Of a DNA stretch of 64,000 bases, positions 23,561 to 37,821 are shown piece after piece. The stretch comes from Amblyornis subalaris. Its lineage: Eukaryota > Chordata > Aves > Passeriformes > Ptilonorhynchidae. The notes beneath the pieces were generated by a model that did not search any database, had not been told where the DNA came from, and saw only the letters and a program-made list of their open reading frames with translations. The stretch lies in assembly GCA_018881555.1 (NCBI GenBank), contig JACAXG010000014.1, forward strand, positions 4,606,697 through 4,670,696. The letters are read 5' to 3'. The position numbers and the translations under genes were made by a program. Every line of letters starts with the position of its first letter. Within the stretch, counting starts at the first letter, position 1.

Positions 23561-26500
23561 GTGATCAGCTGTGATATGACCAAATAAACCATGGTGTGTA
23601 GCGTTTGCACAATGGCTCTCCTACCTACTGCTTTGTGCTAGATAATCCTGCGGCCTGAAGCCTGGAGAAACCTCCCTTGTAGCTCGGTCAGCTTTTATCT
23701 TGCCCTTTACTGTGTTTATTGCTGGCAGAAAACAAGAGTAAATGTATAGATAAACTTCAGGGTCTTATCATCTTGGCTAGAAGGGTAATCCTGGCTCCAT
23801 TCATGTAAACAGCTACATTCCTTCTGATTTCATTTGGACCAGGGTTTCATCTCTTTGAGTACTGTTTTCTGCCTCTATTTGCAGTCCTTGAAGCAATCAC
23901 AGACTGCTGTCTGCCACCTGCATTCCACCAGGCACAGGGATTGCAGCTGAAGTCTCAGCACATGGAAAAATACCTTCCTTGGAAACTTTCAGATCTTTAG
24001 GCATTTCTGGGACAGGGAGAGTGGTGGGAATTCATGGACAAGGGGCTGAAAACCCGTCAGGGACTGGAGGGAACAGGTGGGAAAAAGGGGCAAATCTGGC
24101 TTCAAACTCCCCCTCTCATGCAGTTGCTAAAATAGGCACTGCACTACCAGTGGAGCACAAAGGCTAAAATCTAATAGAGAGACAGTGATGAGCATTACAT
24201 CTTGGGGGTTTAGTGTTTTAATGTTGTTTCTATGGTACCAGTACCTGGAATCTTCAGAAAAATAAACTAAAATTTAATGATAACAACCAGAGAGCCACTG
24301 CCCTACTTCTACATATAGAAGCCCCCTGCTGTATTATCATGATTTCATATCTAATAAGGGTGTTTCCAGTTCCATGAAATTATTTTTGCTGTCTATGGCT
24401 CATACAGGTGGAAAAACAACATGTACAATTATAATTTATTTTTTGAAATATATATTCTACTTTTCTGGACAAATACAGCTGAAGGTTCAGTTATTGGCTG
24501 TCCTAGAACTTCAAGTCTCCTGTTTGTTACAGGTCAGATGTAGCTCTGACATTTACAGGACAAACCACTCTAGAACTGACCTCAGCAACCAACCATGATC
24601 CAATCCAATGGAATCTGGGCTAATGTAAGTCAGTATAAGTTGTCCATAGGAGTCCAGAAGCATTGGAGGCCACATAGTTTTATCTATATCTCCATCACTT
24701 GGAAATTGAAATATAGCTTAGTTTAGAAACAAGTGGGTCAAGTGCTGCTGCAGGACACTGGTTAAGGATAAAGACAAAGTAATGAATGTCCTACGAGAAA
24801 TATCATTGGAAATGGAGGTTTAGCTGCCCGAGTCTGAGTTCAGGAGAGACATTTGGCTCCTGAATCATTTCAGTCATAACTACTTGAAGGTGAACCTGTG
24901 GGATTCACTAGCCCAGACTGGGCTAATCAAACAGAAAGGTCTTTCCTGGCCTGGAGCAGAAGACTTTGTGATTGAGGAAGAAACGTCCTGTGCTACACAT
25001 TCTATCAGAAAGACAGCACTTGCCCCAACATAATGCCCTTGGCAGCATAATAGGAGAACATCTTGGGTTTAGACTGTGGTGAAAACAGTCTCTAGGGTTA
25101 CTTACAAGTGTTCCTCTCAGGGCAACAACAGATGCATTTCTCCTTAACTTAGCTGAAAAGTCTCTTTCTGTGCCTTCTGACCAGTGGGCAGCAACACGTT
25201 TCACTCCAAAAAATTCTTTCCATTTATGAGGCTACAGCAGAACTGCAGACAAGTTGTTTAACCGCTCCTGGAGATCAGACAGGAGGGAAAAGTATTCCCT
25301 AACTGACATGATAGGTTGTCCCAACAGTGTCTTTATTCTAAAATAGTTTCATATTTCCAAATGTAAAAATCTAAAACAGTGGTGAAGGAGGCTAGGGTTT
25401 CTTTTTTGGCTCGATCAGCTAACCTGGAAAGGTATATCTGTGCAGTCAGGAAAGCAGTGAAATTCCTGGTTGTAGCTCTTGGAAATCACTGCAGAAGCAA
25501 AGCCAGGTTATTTTGATAGAGGTTGTGTTATCATCAGAACTGGTCTGGAAAAAGCATGTTAAGATGTGGGTTTGATTTATTCTAGGGCCTAGGGTTCAAG
25601 TTCAAATCCAAACCAGGATTTAAAAAGACTAGAGTATTCAGCAGGAGATTCTGGCTTCAAATGATAGAAACAGTGAGGGATCCTGCTGGCTTTGGTGATG
25701 GGTCAGGTTTTTAAATCACCTTGATTTTTGCACACCTCCTCTTACAGATAATTGAAACCATATTGTGTTACATATATGCAGCATGAATTTCCATTGGTAG
25801 CATGTCTTTATCTTGAGAAATTACTTTTTTTTTCTCCTGTCACTGAGACAAAGAAGCTCCTTTTCTCTATCCCTGTCATCTTCCAGCTCCCGCCGAACAA
25901 TCTGGGCCTAATTTGAATTTCAGTGATGAGGAATAACCTGATATTTTGCTTACTTTCGTGAATGAAAGGTTAATTCTGTACATCCAAGATTTATACTGCA
26001 TGCTAGTTTAAGGGCATTTTACCACACAGCTGGTGAGGGATTTTCACAAATACAAGAGAGGACTGTATGTTATTTAACTTTTCCTTTAAACTCTTTTTTT
26101 TTTCATTAAGTTCCCAGCTGACTGCACACTCTTGAATGCAGCAATCTGTTTAATCTAGTTTTAGCCTTCCTTTTCCTGTTTTGCTGTTTACTTTTCTTCC
26201 CATGCCAGTAGCGATTNAGGCAATACTGTGGGTCCATTATTTGTTTCAGGCCTCTTGGAATATACGTGTTGGCTTTGCTCTGTGTGTGCATGCATGAAAG
26301 AAAGGGAATAAACATACATGTGGCCAATTAGTTAGTACACTTAAATTAATGAAGAGCAATCTATGAATCTCCTTTTTCTGAGAATTTGGAAATGCTGAGA
26401 ACGTTTGCCATGTAGCTTTCAAAAACTTCAAAAGCAGCTATAAGGTCACAGTCTAATACTCCCTTCTGTATACTCATGTCTTTTCTAAAAATATTTCCCA

Positions 26501-29500
26501 ACTTAATCTTCAGTGTGTGGAACAGGAGGGCAGAGGGGGAACGGCAGTGTTTACGACCAAAGTGCAAAGATGAGGAAGAAAATTAAATCCGCAAAAAAGC
26601 GAATCTTTTGATCTCTGCTTCATTTTCCTCATTACCAACTTAACAGTACCAGCAATTATGTTTTAAGTAAACACTGAGTTTATGGACCCATGTCTCTGTC
26701 TACAGATAAGGGAAGGTCAGGAGGAACTGTGCTGATGCTGTCTTTGCTTTTGCACATTTTCCTCGAGTTGGGACACCCAAACAAGTCAGTGGGAGTCTAA
26801 ACAGCACCAGCGATTTGGGTGTGTTGCTCCTGGTAGTAGGTAGAATATGATCAAAGATGTCTGCACTGGATAGACACAATCCTGAGAGGGAAGAGTCTCA
26901 GTAATATCATCGGTGAAAGGGCCTCTAGGGTCCATGAAACTTGAAAGAAAATACCACAGTAAAGTGAACAACAGCAAAATTAACCCAGCTTGAAGAGTTT
27001 GGAAGGAAGTGTTAAAACCCCAGGCTTTATGTCCCCTTTTTTTTTTTTCAGTTCTTAAATTGTGAGAAACCCTCAAGGGTCAGAAAAGCTGCAAATGAGA
27101 GGAGGAGGGAGGTGTGTGGAGGATGTCTCTGTAGGAAAGATCTTCTGTCAAACTACCGTCTGAAGCAGTGAGAAAAACTCCTGTTTCCAGCAACATTTCC
27201 ACCTCTGATTCCACAACATAAAACCAAAGGAGACACTCAGTTTTGCCCCATCTCTTTACCTTCAAATCGAAGCTTACTGACTCTTGCCCACCAAAGGAGC
27301 TCCTTGTCTAGTTGATAAACACATCCATTGTTTGAGAACTCCACAAAGTGATCCCACCCTCTTCATCACATTGTCACTGTCCTGGCTTTACTGCTGCTTT
27401 GTCTACTGCAAAACCCAGCAGAGAGGAGAGCTGAGCTTGCACAGTGTGTCCTGACAGACCAAAGGGATGCCTGCAAAGGTCCTTCCAAAACACTGACCTG
27501 TCACAATTCATCCTCCAGGTGGGATGACTGAAGTCCTCAGAAAACCCATGTGCACCAGAAAGGAGTTCGGGTGTGCAATGAGGAAGTCAAAGAAAGCCCA
27601 CAGGTCCCAAAGAAGAAATAAAATATGAACTAGTCTGCAACTAGCACTGATACCACCCGAGGAGAATAAAAATCTTTTTCTTTCTGTGCCTTCTTCCAAT
27701 GTGCAGAAAAATAATGTAGCCAGATTTTACCCTCCTGAAACTACAGAAACACATAAACAAGTAACCTGGTACTGGACATTAAGGAAAACCTACATTAGGG
27801 CAATTCCCAGAGGGAAATAGCTCCAACAGGTGTGTGTACTGGAGAAATAAGGCATGTCCTTTATTACTGGTATCATTTATAATTTTAGTTCTGAGTACAC
27901 AGCTAATTCTGAAGTAGTTCCAAAAATAAAAGGCAAAGAAAAGAATGATGATTCCTGAGAAGTCAGTATGCTGGCTCTGACTGATGTTGGCTAAACACAT
28001 GTCTGGATGAACTGAATCTGGAGTTTAAGCACAGACAGGTCATTTCACACTGTCCTGGAGCTAAGTAACACTTCACCTTGGGGAAGTCTCCCTTCCAAAC
28101 ACTTTCACTGTTCCACACAGGCTTCCTTTCAAAGTTGTTGGCTGTTCTCAGTGGGTTTTCTTCATCTTCACTCTTTCTGAAGATTTTCGGGTTTTCAGGG
28201 AAGATACTGTATTAATTTTTTCAAATATTTTGAGTTCTGAGAGTCTTCACCTGCAGAGGATATATCCTGATAAGGCATTAACTCCAGCTTTATTTGAAGA
28301 AAGAGAACTGTACACAAAGTGAAGGATGCTCTGCTGCTTTTTAGACACTAACATGAGCAATTCTGAATGGAGATCTGTTCAGGTGTTCTGGATATTTGCA
28401 TGTCAGCGTGCAGAATAAGCAAGCAAATGCAAATGAATGTTCCTGAAACAGCAGTGGAAAGAAAATATTTCTTTACATACCCTCAAAAGACCTTGTTATA
28501 AGGATCATGATAGCAAGAGCCCAATAGCAAGAGACAGAAGTGCTAAACTTCCAGAGCAGAGGATGAGAACTGGCTGCCTGGCAGCAATGGAATTGGGACC
28601 CTTCCCTTCTAGGTCACCAGTTAGACTCTACTGAGATCCTTAGCTCAGTGTTTTATCTCAGCTGCACCTCAGCATCCAGAAGCACTTAAGCCTTAGAAAA
28701 CCCCTTTAGGTGGAATTTGGGCTGCATAATTCCGAGGGCAGGAACCCTTGCTGAACCCCACAGCGTGTGGTTTGTGCACATGTGCATGTGCCCATCAGGG
28801 GAGCAAAAAGAGGGAACTGAGGCAGCAGACACATGGCTCAGGGTGTGTGCAGGCATAACCCCACTGCTGCAGCAAGTTTGGATCTTCATTCTGCAGCAGC
28901 TGGGCTACCTCCCAACACAAAATGCTGCAGGCTACATTTATGCTTAGTAGTTAATCATCCATGGGAGCAGGTAAGGGATTAGCAGGTAGAGTTTCACGCC
29001 TGACAATGGGGTGAACACTGTAGCTGCTCAGAAATATTTGGCAAGAGAGGAAATAATACAGCTTTTCCTGTGCTAAACCATAAGTCCCTTCCACATGAAC
29101 TGAGGGGGAATTGTCTCCCTTTGGTGGAATTCGGTATGTGGCGAGCCTGGACGAGATGTGGTTCAAAGTCATGCTGCTGCATGTGCTTGGCAGCAGTGCT
29201 GGCTTAACATATATTTGTCCTCCTNTTCCATCCCTGCCTACCTCTGTGCTGCAGCCCACACCCCTGCCTCTGGTGCCGTTGGAAACCAGCCATGGAGATA
29301 CCTGCTTTGAAGAGCAAAAATAAAGCCAAACACTTTTAGGAACGCTGGCTCACAGCCAGATTGGTATCCTGACCTCATTGGCAGCACTGATGCAAACCCC
29401 AGGAGGACCAGCAGAACCCAGAGNGCAGAGCACAGAGGGACCAGCCAGCAGTAAGGGGCGGCAACAGCTCAAGTCTGAATCAGTGCCAAAGAATTTGTAT

Positions 29501-32092
29501 CACAACCCTGGAGCTGGAGCCACAGTTTGGGGAGCAAAGCTCAGCCTAACCCAGCCTCTGTTCTGAACAATGCAGGGNTACCACAGGTTTAGCTGGCTTT
29601 TACCTCTGTCTTTGAATTAATCAGCATGAATTTAGGTTTGCGTCTTACACCCAAAGAAACCTGATCGAGCAGCTTGTTTCTGCCAAGGTAATTAATCAGG
29701 AGANGGCAAAAGATCGCTTTGTTTCATCCCAGATTTCAAACCCCATTTGTCTGCTCTTCCCTGGCCTGTCAAGGCTTTCNCACATGCTGTGTGTTCTGGG
29801 CATCATACGGTCCCTTATTTTTAGCTGTAGGTGATTGCAACACGGCCCCTTTAAAGGAACCCAACTGGTACTGTCTGTTAGTATTCAAAAGCAATTAGGT
29901 NCTAACAGGCTAATACAAAAGTTTACCTGTCTAGAATTTCTTCTGCTCTCACTTTCTTAGCTTTCATTCTCTTAANCTGTGTCCCAAGTGAAAAAACACC
30001 TGCTCATTGGATTGACAGATCACAAAAACAAAAAAAAAGGTAATTGTTCTCCCCTTCATTAGCAATATCTTTTGGCTATTTAAAACGTAGCATTTGTATC
30101 AGCTCACTTTAACTGTTTTTTCTCCATTCCCCAATTAACACAGCTAAGTTTAAGTGTTGGTTGCATAATCTACAGATTGCAAGAGATTTCTCTATTTAAA
30201 TTCAGTGAATTATGTCTAAAGCACTCAGGTGTCATTTTCTTATTACTAAGATGGAGTCACAAAGTCAATCGATGAATGGAACCAAGCAATTTCCAGGATC
30301 AAGTTCAAGCTTGTAAAAAGAGATGAGTTACTAAAACTTAAAAATTCTCTGAANTTCAAATTTTTTCCTAACAACAATAGAATCATAGCTCTCTTTCTCT
30401 CTTTCCACGTGTGGCATTATATAAGAAATGCAAAGTAAGACATGGGCATCTCTTGAGCATTTGTTGAAATTAACATTCTGGTCATCACTGGATGTTCTTT
30501 GTGCCAGACAAGAACTATGCTTTTTCCAAATAACTCCATCTTGGCCCCTGATACTGTANGTGCTTACTTGATTATTCTGAATACTTCAGAGTACTTTTAT
30601 AGCTCTATCATAATGAATTGCCAAGCCTATTTTGAATATGTTAATCTCAGGATTAAGTGAAATATAAATACATGCCCCCAGCACTCTGAAGGATTGATGC
30701 ATTTTCAGTTTAATCTCTGAGGATTTTAGTACCATTCAGAAGAAATGTTCAATATCAATTCAGCATTGCTTCCAAGTAGGTGCACACTTTCATGAGGAAT
30801 TTATATGAATCCCATTATAGAAATGCTGGGATCCCTATTTTATAGTTATAGAAGAACCAAAACACCAAAGGACTAAGGGAGTGGTGTGACAACAGAATAC
30901 ATTTATTTTTTGGACAGGACAGGATTAAAAAGTGCTGCCATATGAGATCAAGTATTTATGTGGTCTAAACTCTCTGCCAGTTCCAGTTTACTTTAAAAAT
31001 TCTGATGGATTAACTCTGAAGAGCCAGGCTTCATGCCAGATCAGGCACCATCCCTCACTTCCATCCCAGCCATACGTTGAATCCCAGAGCAGATGCGGGG
31101 TGAGCGTAAAGGTGTCACATTGACATGAACTCTGACAAGTTCAGCAGACAGGCCTGCTCTGGGATAAATGTGCTGAGAAGAAATCTGGAAGTACACAGAT
31201 CCAGGTTTTTTTGCTCATGTAAGCATGGCCCTACAGCTTGGACCGAGAAGAGATGTGGTCTGGTCGGGGAGACCATGGCTCCATGGGCATCTTTGCCCTT
31301 TCCCATCCTCATGCCAGCAAGAGAGACCAGGGAATTTATAAATATGATGGACAGACTGTGAGACCCTGAGGATATCTGTAAATTTGGCGCAGTAAAACAC
31401 TGTTAGTAGTAAAATGGACCCAGGGAGCACAAGTGGATTGCTGAAGGCATTTCAAGAGTCTGAAACCCAGGCACTGCCTGGCTGCAGCAAGGATCAGATC
31501 TTGGCTGGGGGGTGACAGCTCTGGGCTGGGGGTCAGGGATGAGAGGGGGACTGCTGTGCCCTGCTCCAAGTGTAGACTGGCTGTGGGCACTGGGAATCAG
31601 CTCTGCAAATCTTACAGACAGTTTAATTCAGGGAAACAGATCTACATGCTCTGTGGTGAGGAGCTGGTGAAGAGTGTGACCCAAAGCAGGTTGCTCCTTA
31701 TTTTGTGACTGCATTTTTAAAGCTGAAGTAATGGGAGGAGAGAGGAATAAGAAACATCTGAAATAGGTGTATGAGAACGTTGTCAATCCTTCTAAAATGT
31801 CTATTATATTTAATCTTTATTGAATAAGGCATAAGATTTATATTATAATCGGCATTTTTACAGCACCTTTCCTCTGTAACAACTTTCAGAAATCACAAGG
31901 CATATTTTTAACTGCCCATCAATTAAACTTCATAATCATTGTGTGAGTAACGAAAATTATTCTATTTGCTTTCCTGTCCCTTCTAGATTTGTTCAAATCA
32001 CCCGAATCTTCAAGAATTAAAAGAGAAGTGGCAGCAGAAACCTGTGAAGAACCCACCTGCTTTCCTATTTTAACAGGCTACAATCATTCCCC
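23561..32092. other. Long non-coding stretch, no gene recognised
   Basis: About 8.5 kb without a recognisable exon, RNA gene or transposon. Most of it (23.5-29.2 kb) has only one unresolved base, unlike the n-rich flanks. Open frames are all near or below 100 codons. Composition is AT-rich and CpG-poor. Confidence 0.6.
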
Positions 32093-32114
32093 CAGCCCTG
32101 TGTCAGCCCTGTGT
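32093..32114 (+). repeat. Short perfect tandem duplication, 2 x 11 bp
   Basis: CAGCCCTGTGT is present twice back to back and followed by a third CAG. It is a minor slippage duplication. Confidence 0.85.
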
Positions 32115-34130
32115 CAGCTTTCAAGGGAGGTTTAAGGCTGTGTTTGGCCTCTCATCCGTGGAATGAGTTGGGACTGATGCAGACACCACTTCACATCACT
32201 GTGCATCCCAGCCGTGACCCGCTGGGGTGCACACAGGAAGGCAGGAGCTGACACAGCACACTGCCTGTACTGCCTTCTTTGTTGCACTTGCTCCTCCCTT
32301 AGTAAAAAATAATTCCTGGTTTTGCTGATTTTTAGGGCATGCTGCTAGATCTTCACTTTGTTATTAAAAAAAAAAATGCTGAAAGTGTGTATAATTTAGG
32401 TGTGAGAGTGTGTGTGACAGAGCATGATGGAGAGGTTAAGCCCGGCTATTTAGTCTAGATAAAAAAGTAATAGAATTGTAAAATATGCATTATTTTTTAA
32501 ATCATTCTAGCCCGAGGCAGGGTTAGCTGAAGAGGTTTTTCCAAGGCCATACCAAAACATTTATATTCCAGACTCAATAATGTATCTATTTCACGATGAT
32601 AAACAATCTCAGGCTTCACCTTTGAAGTCTGGAAAAGTTAGGAACTTGGTAAATAATTTTTAAAATGTGACTGCTTTTCAAAGTAGCACTTGATGTATTT
32701 CCATGCAGTTTTGGGGAAGCTCTTGGAAAAATCATTGATGGAGATGTGATGTGAAACTCTTAAATCGTTCAGTGGTTTTTTTTTCCCCCCCAGATAATAC
32801 ACTGAAAGATGGTGGTATTTTTTTCATTAGGGTATCACACCCTGCATAAATTCTTGGTTTATTGCCGATATATAGAGCTTTTGAGGAATCTGTCTCACTT
32901 CCATGATGTTTCCAAAGAAGACTCGTACATGGGCATGACTGGGCATCTCCATTCAAAGCAGCGAGCCTTTTGCTTCCACACTGTCAGCCAGGGACTTGGA
33001 GACTCTCCCTGATGGCTAGACAAGAAAAAAGGCATTGTTGGGTTTATTTTTGCTGCTTGTATGACTNAAAACACGCTTAGCAAAACTCTGAAAGAAGGAG
33101 GAAACCACAAGCGCACACAACGTGGCCAAGGCTCCCCTGGAAGGAGAAGTGTTGGGAGGAAGGCTGGGCTGGCTCTTCCCTCCCCTCTCATTGGGATTTA
33201 TGGTCATCTCGTGATCTAGGGGCTGGAACCAGAGGAGTTTATGACTCTTGTTGTTTTAAAGTATTCACTGTAGGCATTATGAAATTGCTGTGGGTTTTTT
33301 TATCTCTGAAGAGCCAGACTTCTGAGCCACCGGCACGGCTTCCTAATCACAGGTATGGAAACTCCTGAACTTTAGCTAGAAGCCTTATCTGAGTAGTCTT
33401 CTTTTAAGTCACTTCGGGGAAAAATCAGTAATCGTGATGGTTTAAAAAGCTTACATTGNATGCTTTGCTATTGCAGAGCAAACCTGCTGAGTCACTGTAA
33501 CTGTTTCATTCCAAAGCTGGTAACATCTCTCATGGATTGCCCTGTACACAAAAATCTCCATATTGCACGTGTGTGTAGTTAACAGGAGATAAGGCTGTTG
33601 GATTTAAAAGATACGTTATTGTGTCTGGAATATAAATGTTTTGTACGGCCTTGGAAAAACCTGTTCAGCTATGAAAAGAAGAAAAATGCTTCAAGTTGTA
33701 CCCTGACAGATTTAAAATGAAGATGAATTTTTGACAAAACACCATTTGTAGTGTGCAGTATGAAGATTGCCAGTGTGTGGGGAAAGGCTTTCATGATACC
33801 ACTAGAGAAATAAAAATAAAGAGCAGAAACTACTTAGGAATTCACTAGAAACCTTGGTGGGAGCTAGGAATAAAGCCCCCATGTCTAGTGCTTTCACTCG
33901 GCAAGAAAAATAAATGTTTACTTATTAAAGCATTTATTTCTAAATTGTCAGGTGTGTCTGCCCTTTACAGGAAAGCGGGTGCATGACTGGCAAGGGAAAA
34001 GAAAAAATTAACTGGAAAAATAAATACTGTGAAGAGGAAGGAGATAGAGCACAGAGGAAAACGACTGTGATAGAAAAGGGCAGTGGATCACCAGAAGTTT
34101 GCTGGTATGTGCAGAAATGACAACATCTGA

Positions 34131-34149
34131 TTTTTTTTTTTTTTTTTTT
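34131..34149 (+). repeat. Homopolymer (T)19
   Basis: Nineteen consecutive T residues are followed by ACAG. On the plus strand this looks like a polypyrimidine tract and acceptor, and on the minus strand like a poly(A). Neither reading is supported by neighbouring sequence. Confidence 0.9.
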
Positions 34150-35132
34150 ACAGGGAGAAGAAGCTATTAAGCATATTTTAAGTAATTTCTGCTTGTATTT
34201 TCTCCCCCTCTTCTTCCTTTGTAGTTGTGGGGTTTGTTGTTGGTTTGGGTTTTTTTTCCACGACAAGAAGATAAACTGCTGNTTGTAAAGAGTGCTGCAG
34301 GGGAAACACTGGGGATATAACCACCTAATTATGAATTTCCTGAATGTGCAACATGACCAGGAGCAACTGGACAAGATTAGTGCTGTATGTTTCTTCTCCA
34401 GCTGTTGCATGAATGCCAATCTCCAAACTCTTCTAAGAAGAACATTTTTTTTTCCNGTGGCCCTATTTTGGCTGTAACAATGCGAGCAATACTGCTTCGT
34501 TTTCTTTAGAGCCTGAACTGAAACGAGAGCTTTCAACAAAACAAACACCAGGCAAACCNAACAAGCCAAAGAGCTGCACAGTGTTAAGGAGATTTAGCTG
34601 AAATATTTGTAAAATATCAAAAGGAACATCTTTCTCCTTGGCAAAACTGGAACTAACACTGCAGAGATGCATGATTACAAGACAATAAATGAGAGTATTT
34701 TCTTCTGGTGCAGTGGTCAGAAGTTATTGTTTTGAATAAGCACCACTGGTGTGTAATCTTCATGGCGAGCTTCTTGAATTGGTGAAGTGCCAATGCTCTC
34801 TGGAAGCTCTTGGCAGACGGGAACTTATTTAAACTTATAAAACCAACGTAGACGAAAAAATTTAAAAAATGCCCTGTGTAAGGCCTCACAGACAAATTGT
34901 GAAGACAATGGTGCTTCTCATGGAAGAGAGGGCAGCAGGAACCTTTTCTTCNCATGATGCCTTTGAAAAGATTAAGAAACAGCTAATAGAATAATAACCC
35001 TGACAAACAACAACTTCTGGTGTGTCAGAAATCACATCTTTACAGAAATGGCACTGGTGTTTAGAGAGCCTCTTCTAGCTGCTGGTGAAGTTCTCTGGTC
35101 TTTTGTGACTTCTAGTAGAGTTTGACTGGACA

Positions 35133-35178
35133 TATTTATTGCTTAGTAGTATCTCTATTTATTGCTTGGTAGAACCTC
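35133..35178 (+). repeat. Imperfect tandem duplication, 2 x 23 bp
   Basis: Units 35,133-35,155 and 35,156-35,178 both begin TATTTATTGCTT and match at about 20 of 23 positions. It is a simple local duplication with slight divergence. Confidence 0.85.
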
Positions 35179-35918
35179 TGTGAGATTGAAAGGCCAAACT
35201 AAAGACTTGCCCATTAAATGTAATAAAATGATGTCCAATAAGTAACTGGTTTTATCACACTGATGTGCAATGCAAAGTTACCATGCACTGCACTAACATA
35301 AGAGGCAGAGAATTTTTATTTCAGAATCATACAGAGGTTATTTCTTTGATCTTATCCCAAGAATAAGATTTTTGGGGCTTAATTTCTTCACATGTTATCG
35401 AGCATGAGAAATACTGTCCTGTGTTGTCCTAAAAAGGGAAAAATCTTCTAATTAATACCATGAGTGCAAACTCGGTCAGTTCATGAATGCAAACCCGTGA
35501 ATATATGCTGAGTGAATAACTGGCATTCATTTCCTCTAAATAGAGAGGTACAGATAGAAATCCTGGTTCGTGCTAATGTTTACATGCCCTACTTATTTAA
35601 AAAGAGTGTCCTGCAGAATTTTGAATTCCCTGCAGTAAAAGTGACCATTATAAACTACACACACTTACCTAGATTTTCTTGCTTGTGCCAGTCTCCACAA
35701 GCACTGTCTCGAAAATAAAGCATTGTAAGGATTGAAGGAAATGATGATGTTTCTATCTGTACAATCTAATTTGCCTTTAGCTTTCATTTTTTTCTTACAG
35801 AAGAGTGAAAGAAGACTACTGTGACCAGATAGTACTGCGTGATTTTGAGTACTCAGTTAAGTTGCACTAACTTCATTACTTTGTGAGACTCACAGACAAA
35901 AAAGCATTCATTAAGAAA

Positions 35919-35932
35919 CCCCCCCCCCCCCC
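35919..35932 (+). repeat. Homopolymer (C)14
   Basis: Fourteen consecutive C residues are set in AT-rich DNA. The length is likely polymorphic or uncertain in assembly. Confidence 0.9.
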
Positions 35933-37806
35933 AGATCATATGGCCTGCTCTTTATTCTGTGGAAGGAGTAAGTTATGTCATCACAAGGGGGCGGGAGGAG
36001 AGGTGCTACATCATTTTGTTCTGGATATTTTTGTAAGGAGATCTTCCACTTGTTTGCTTTGAGTGTCCTGCCTGTCCCACCTCTCAAGTGGCAGGGCGAG
36101 GTGCNAGTAAGGGATGCTTTAGGGCATGCTCTCAGCCTGAGGGGTCACTAAAGGCAATTTTGCCNAGTACTTCTGTCTTTCTCCATCCAAGTTGCCGCTG
36201 GGAAAAAAAAAAAGTAAGTGCGAACCTGGAGCTCTTGCTATGGGTGAATGTAAACTGTTCAAACACTGAGCCTTCACCCCACAGTTGCTCAGAGGTGTGA
36301 TAATGCACGTGGAGACAAAACTCCTGCAGCCACAGGCCATCCAGTGTTTGAGGAATGGTGGAACCCTCCACCCTCTGTGCTGGTGCTATGCAGTGTTGAA
36401 GCTGACTGAGGGCGGTATATCCCAGGTGAAAACCAACACAGTGTTCAGCAAATAAATCAATCAAAGCATGCTCTGTATGCTGTCAAACAGAGCTGATGCC
36501 AAGAGCTCTGCCTGCCTGCCCTCCAGAATACAGAAGATGCAGCTTGAGGGAGTAGTAACAGTTCAACTCAAATCCCATCAGAAATGTGAGGGACAGTATC
36601 CTCAGAGAATAAAGCCTGTCTTCACAGCCTTGGCAATGATGTCTGACCTCCAAGGCCACATCCCGATTGTACAGGGCCGTGGGCCCCTCTCTGGGTTTTG
36701 CCGCCGAATAGGAGGGGGTGGCTGAAGCAGATGATGGCAGAATACAGGATTCAGAATCAGTTTGGATCCAGCCCCAGGCAACAGTACCAAAATTGTTACT
36801 ATGTGACGGCTAAACAATGCCTGCTTGAAAGGAGTTAGGAGGTTCCGTCTGGTCCTGCTGGATCTGCAGCTCGGGAACGATTGTCCCGGGGACATGGATC
36901 CAACAGAAAGACCAAAGAAGGATAGAGCACTATCCCTTCATCCTGCTCCTCTGCAATAGCAGAGGGAAAGGAGACGGAAGCAACGCGCTATCGCGTTTCT
37001 GACGCCACTTGCTTCCTGAATAAACAAAGAGATCTCATGGTGATAAAAGATAAATACGCTTGTTATTGAAAAAAAACCCCAGACTCATCAAAACAGAAAA
37101 GTTAGTTCATAGCTTTGGTCTGTATTTATTTGGATGATAGTTTAGGTCAGTAATTTTCTGCAACGTGATTTGTCTGTCCCTGCTGTGTCACCACTTAACC
37201 TAATCCTTTTCCTTTTTCAGNGGCAAGACATTTCCTCTTGGTCTGATTAATGCTCTTCCTAGATGAGCTGGCTCAGGGAGTAAGCCATTAAAGAAATAGT
37301 TTTATCTGTTATTTATGTAGGAATTCTCTGATGAAAAGCAATCCTTTCTTCACTCTTCCCTGCCCTGTCCCTCAGTTCCTGAGTCATGCCCAGTCTCCAT
37401 TGATCCAGTTTATTGTTGCTGTTAAACATCTGCTCTTCCAGTTCATCAGGGCTGAATAGAAAGAGCTCCAAGGAGAAGGCAGTATTTGCTCCATGTCCAG
37501 GCTGACCTTGCTCTAGTTTTTGTGAGTCTGCCCTTCTGCAGTTCCAGGTGAGACTGGAAATGTCTCTGCTCCTGGGGGCCCTGTTTTGACTCTCCAAATG
37601 AGGACATAACTTTTGGCCCATCGGATAGAAAAGCTACAAATCAGTTCCATTTCCTTCATCTTCTTTATTTCTCTTCATTTTGCTTTCTCCAGGTTTGATT
37701 TTGCTTACTCTTCAATTTAAATTCTACCTTTCTTTGTCATTTTCCAACTCCTGTCAGTGATTTTTTCCTTTCTAAACCGATGCCTTTACAGTCCCTTCTC
37801 TCTATC

Positions 37807-37821
37807 TTTTTTTTTTTTTTT
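37807..37821 (+). repeat. Homopolymer (T)15
   Basis: Fifteen consecutive T residues are followed by CACAG. It is acceptor-like in shape, but no exon is recognised downstream. Confidence 0.9.

Noticed and set aside
30370..30395. ATAGAATCATAG resembling a CR1 tail
   Set aside because: Only about 12 bases match and no CR1 body is adjacent.
34131..34153. Poly(T) plus ACAG as a splice acceptor
   Set aside because: The following sequence shows no exon-like frame or donor, and the site lies upstream of the only supported promoter.
33940..34569. Minus-strand open frame of 209 codons
   Set aside because: It is lysine-rich low complexity read through a poly(T) tract, contains unresolved bases (one codon, TNG, could be a stop) and resembles no known protein.
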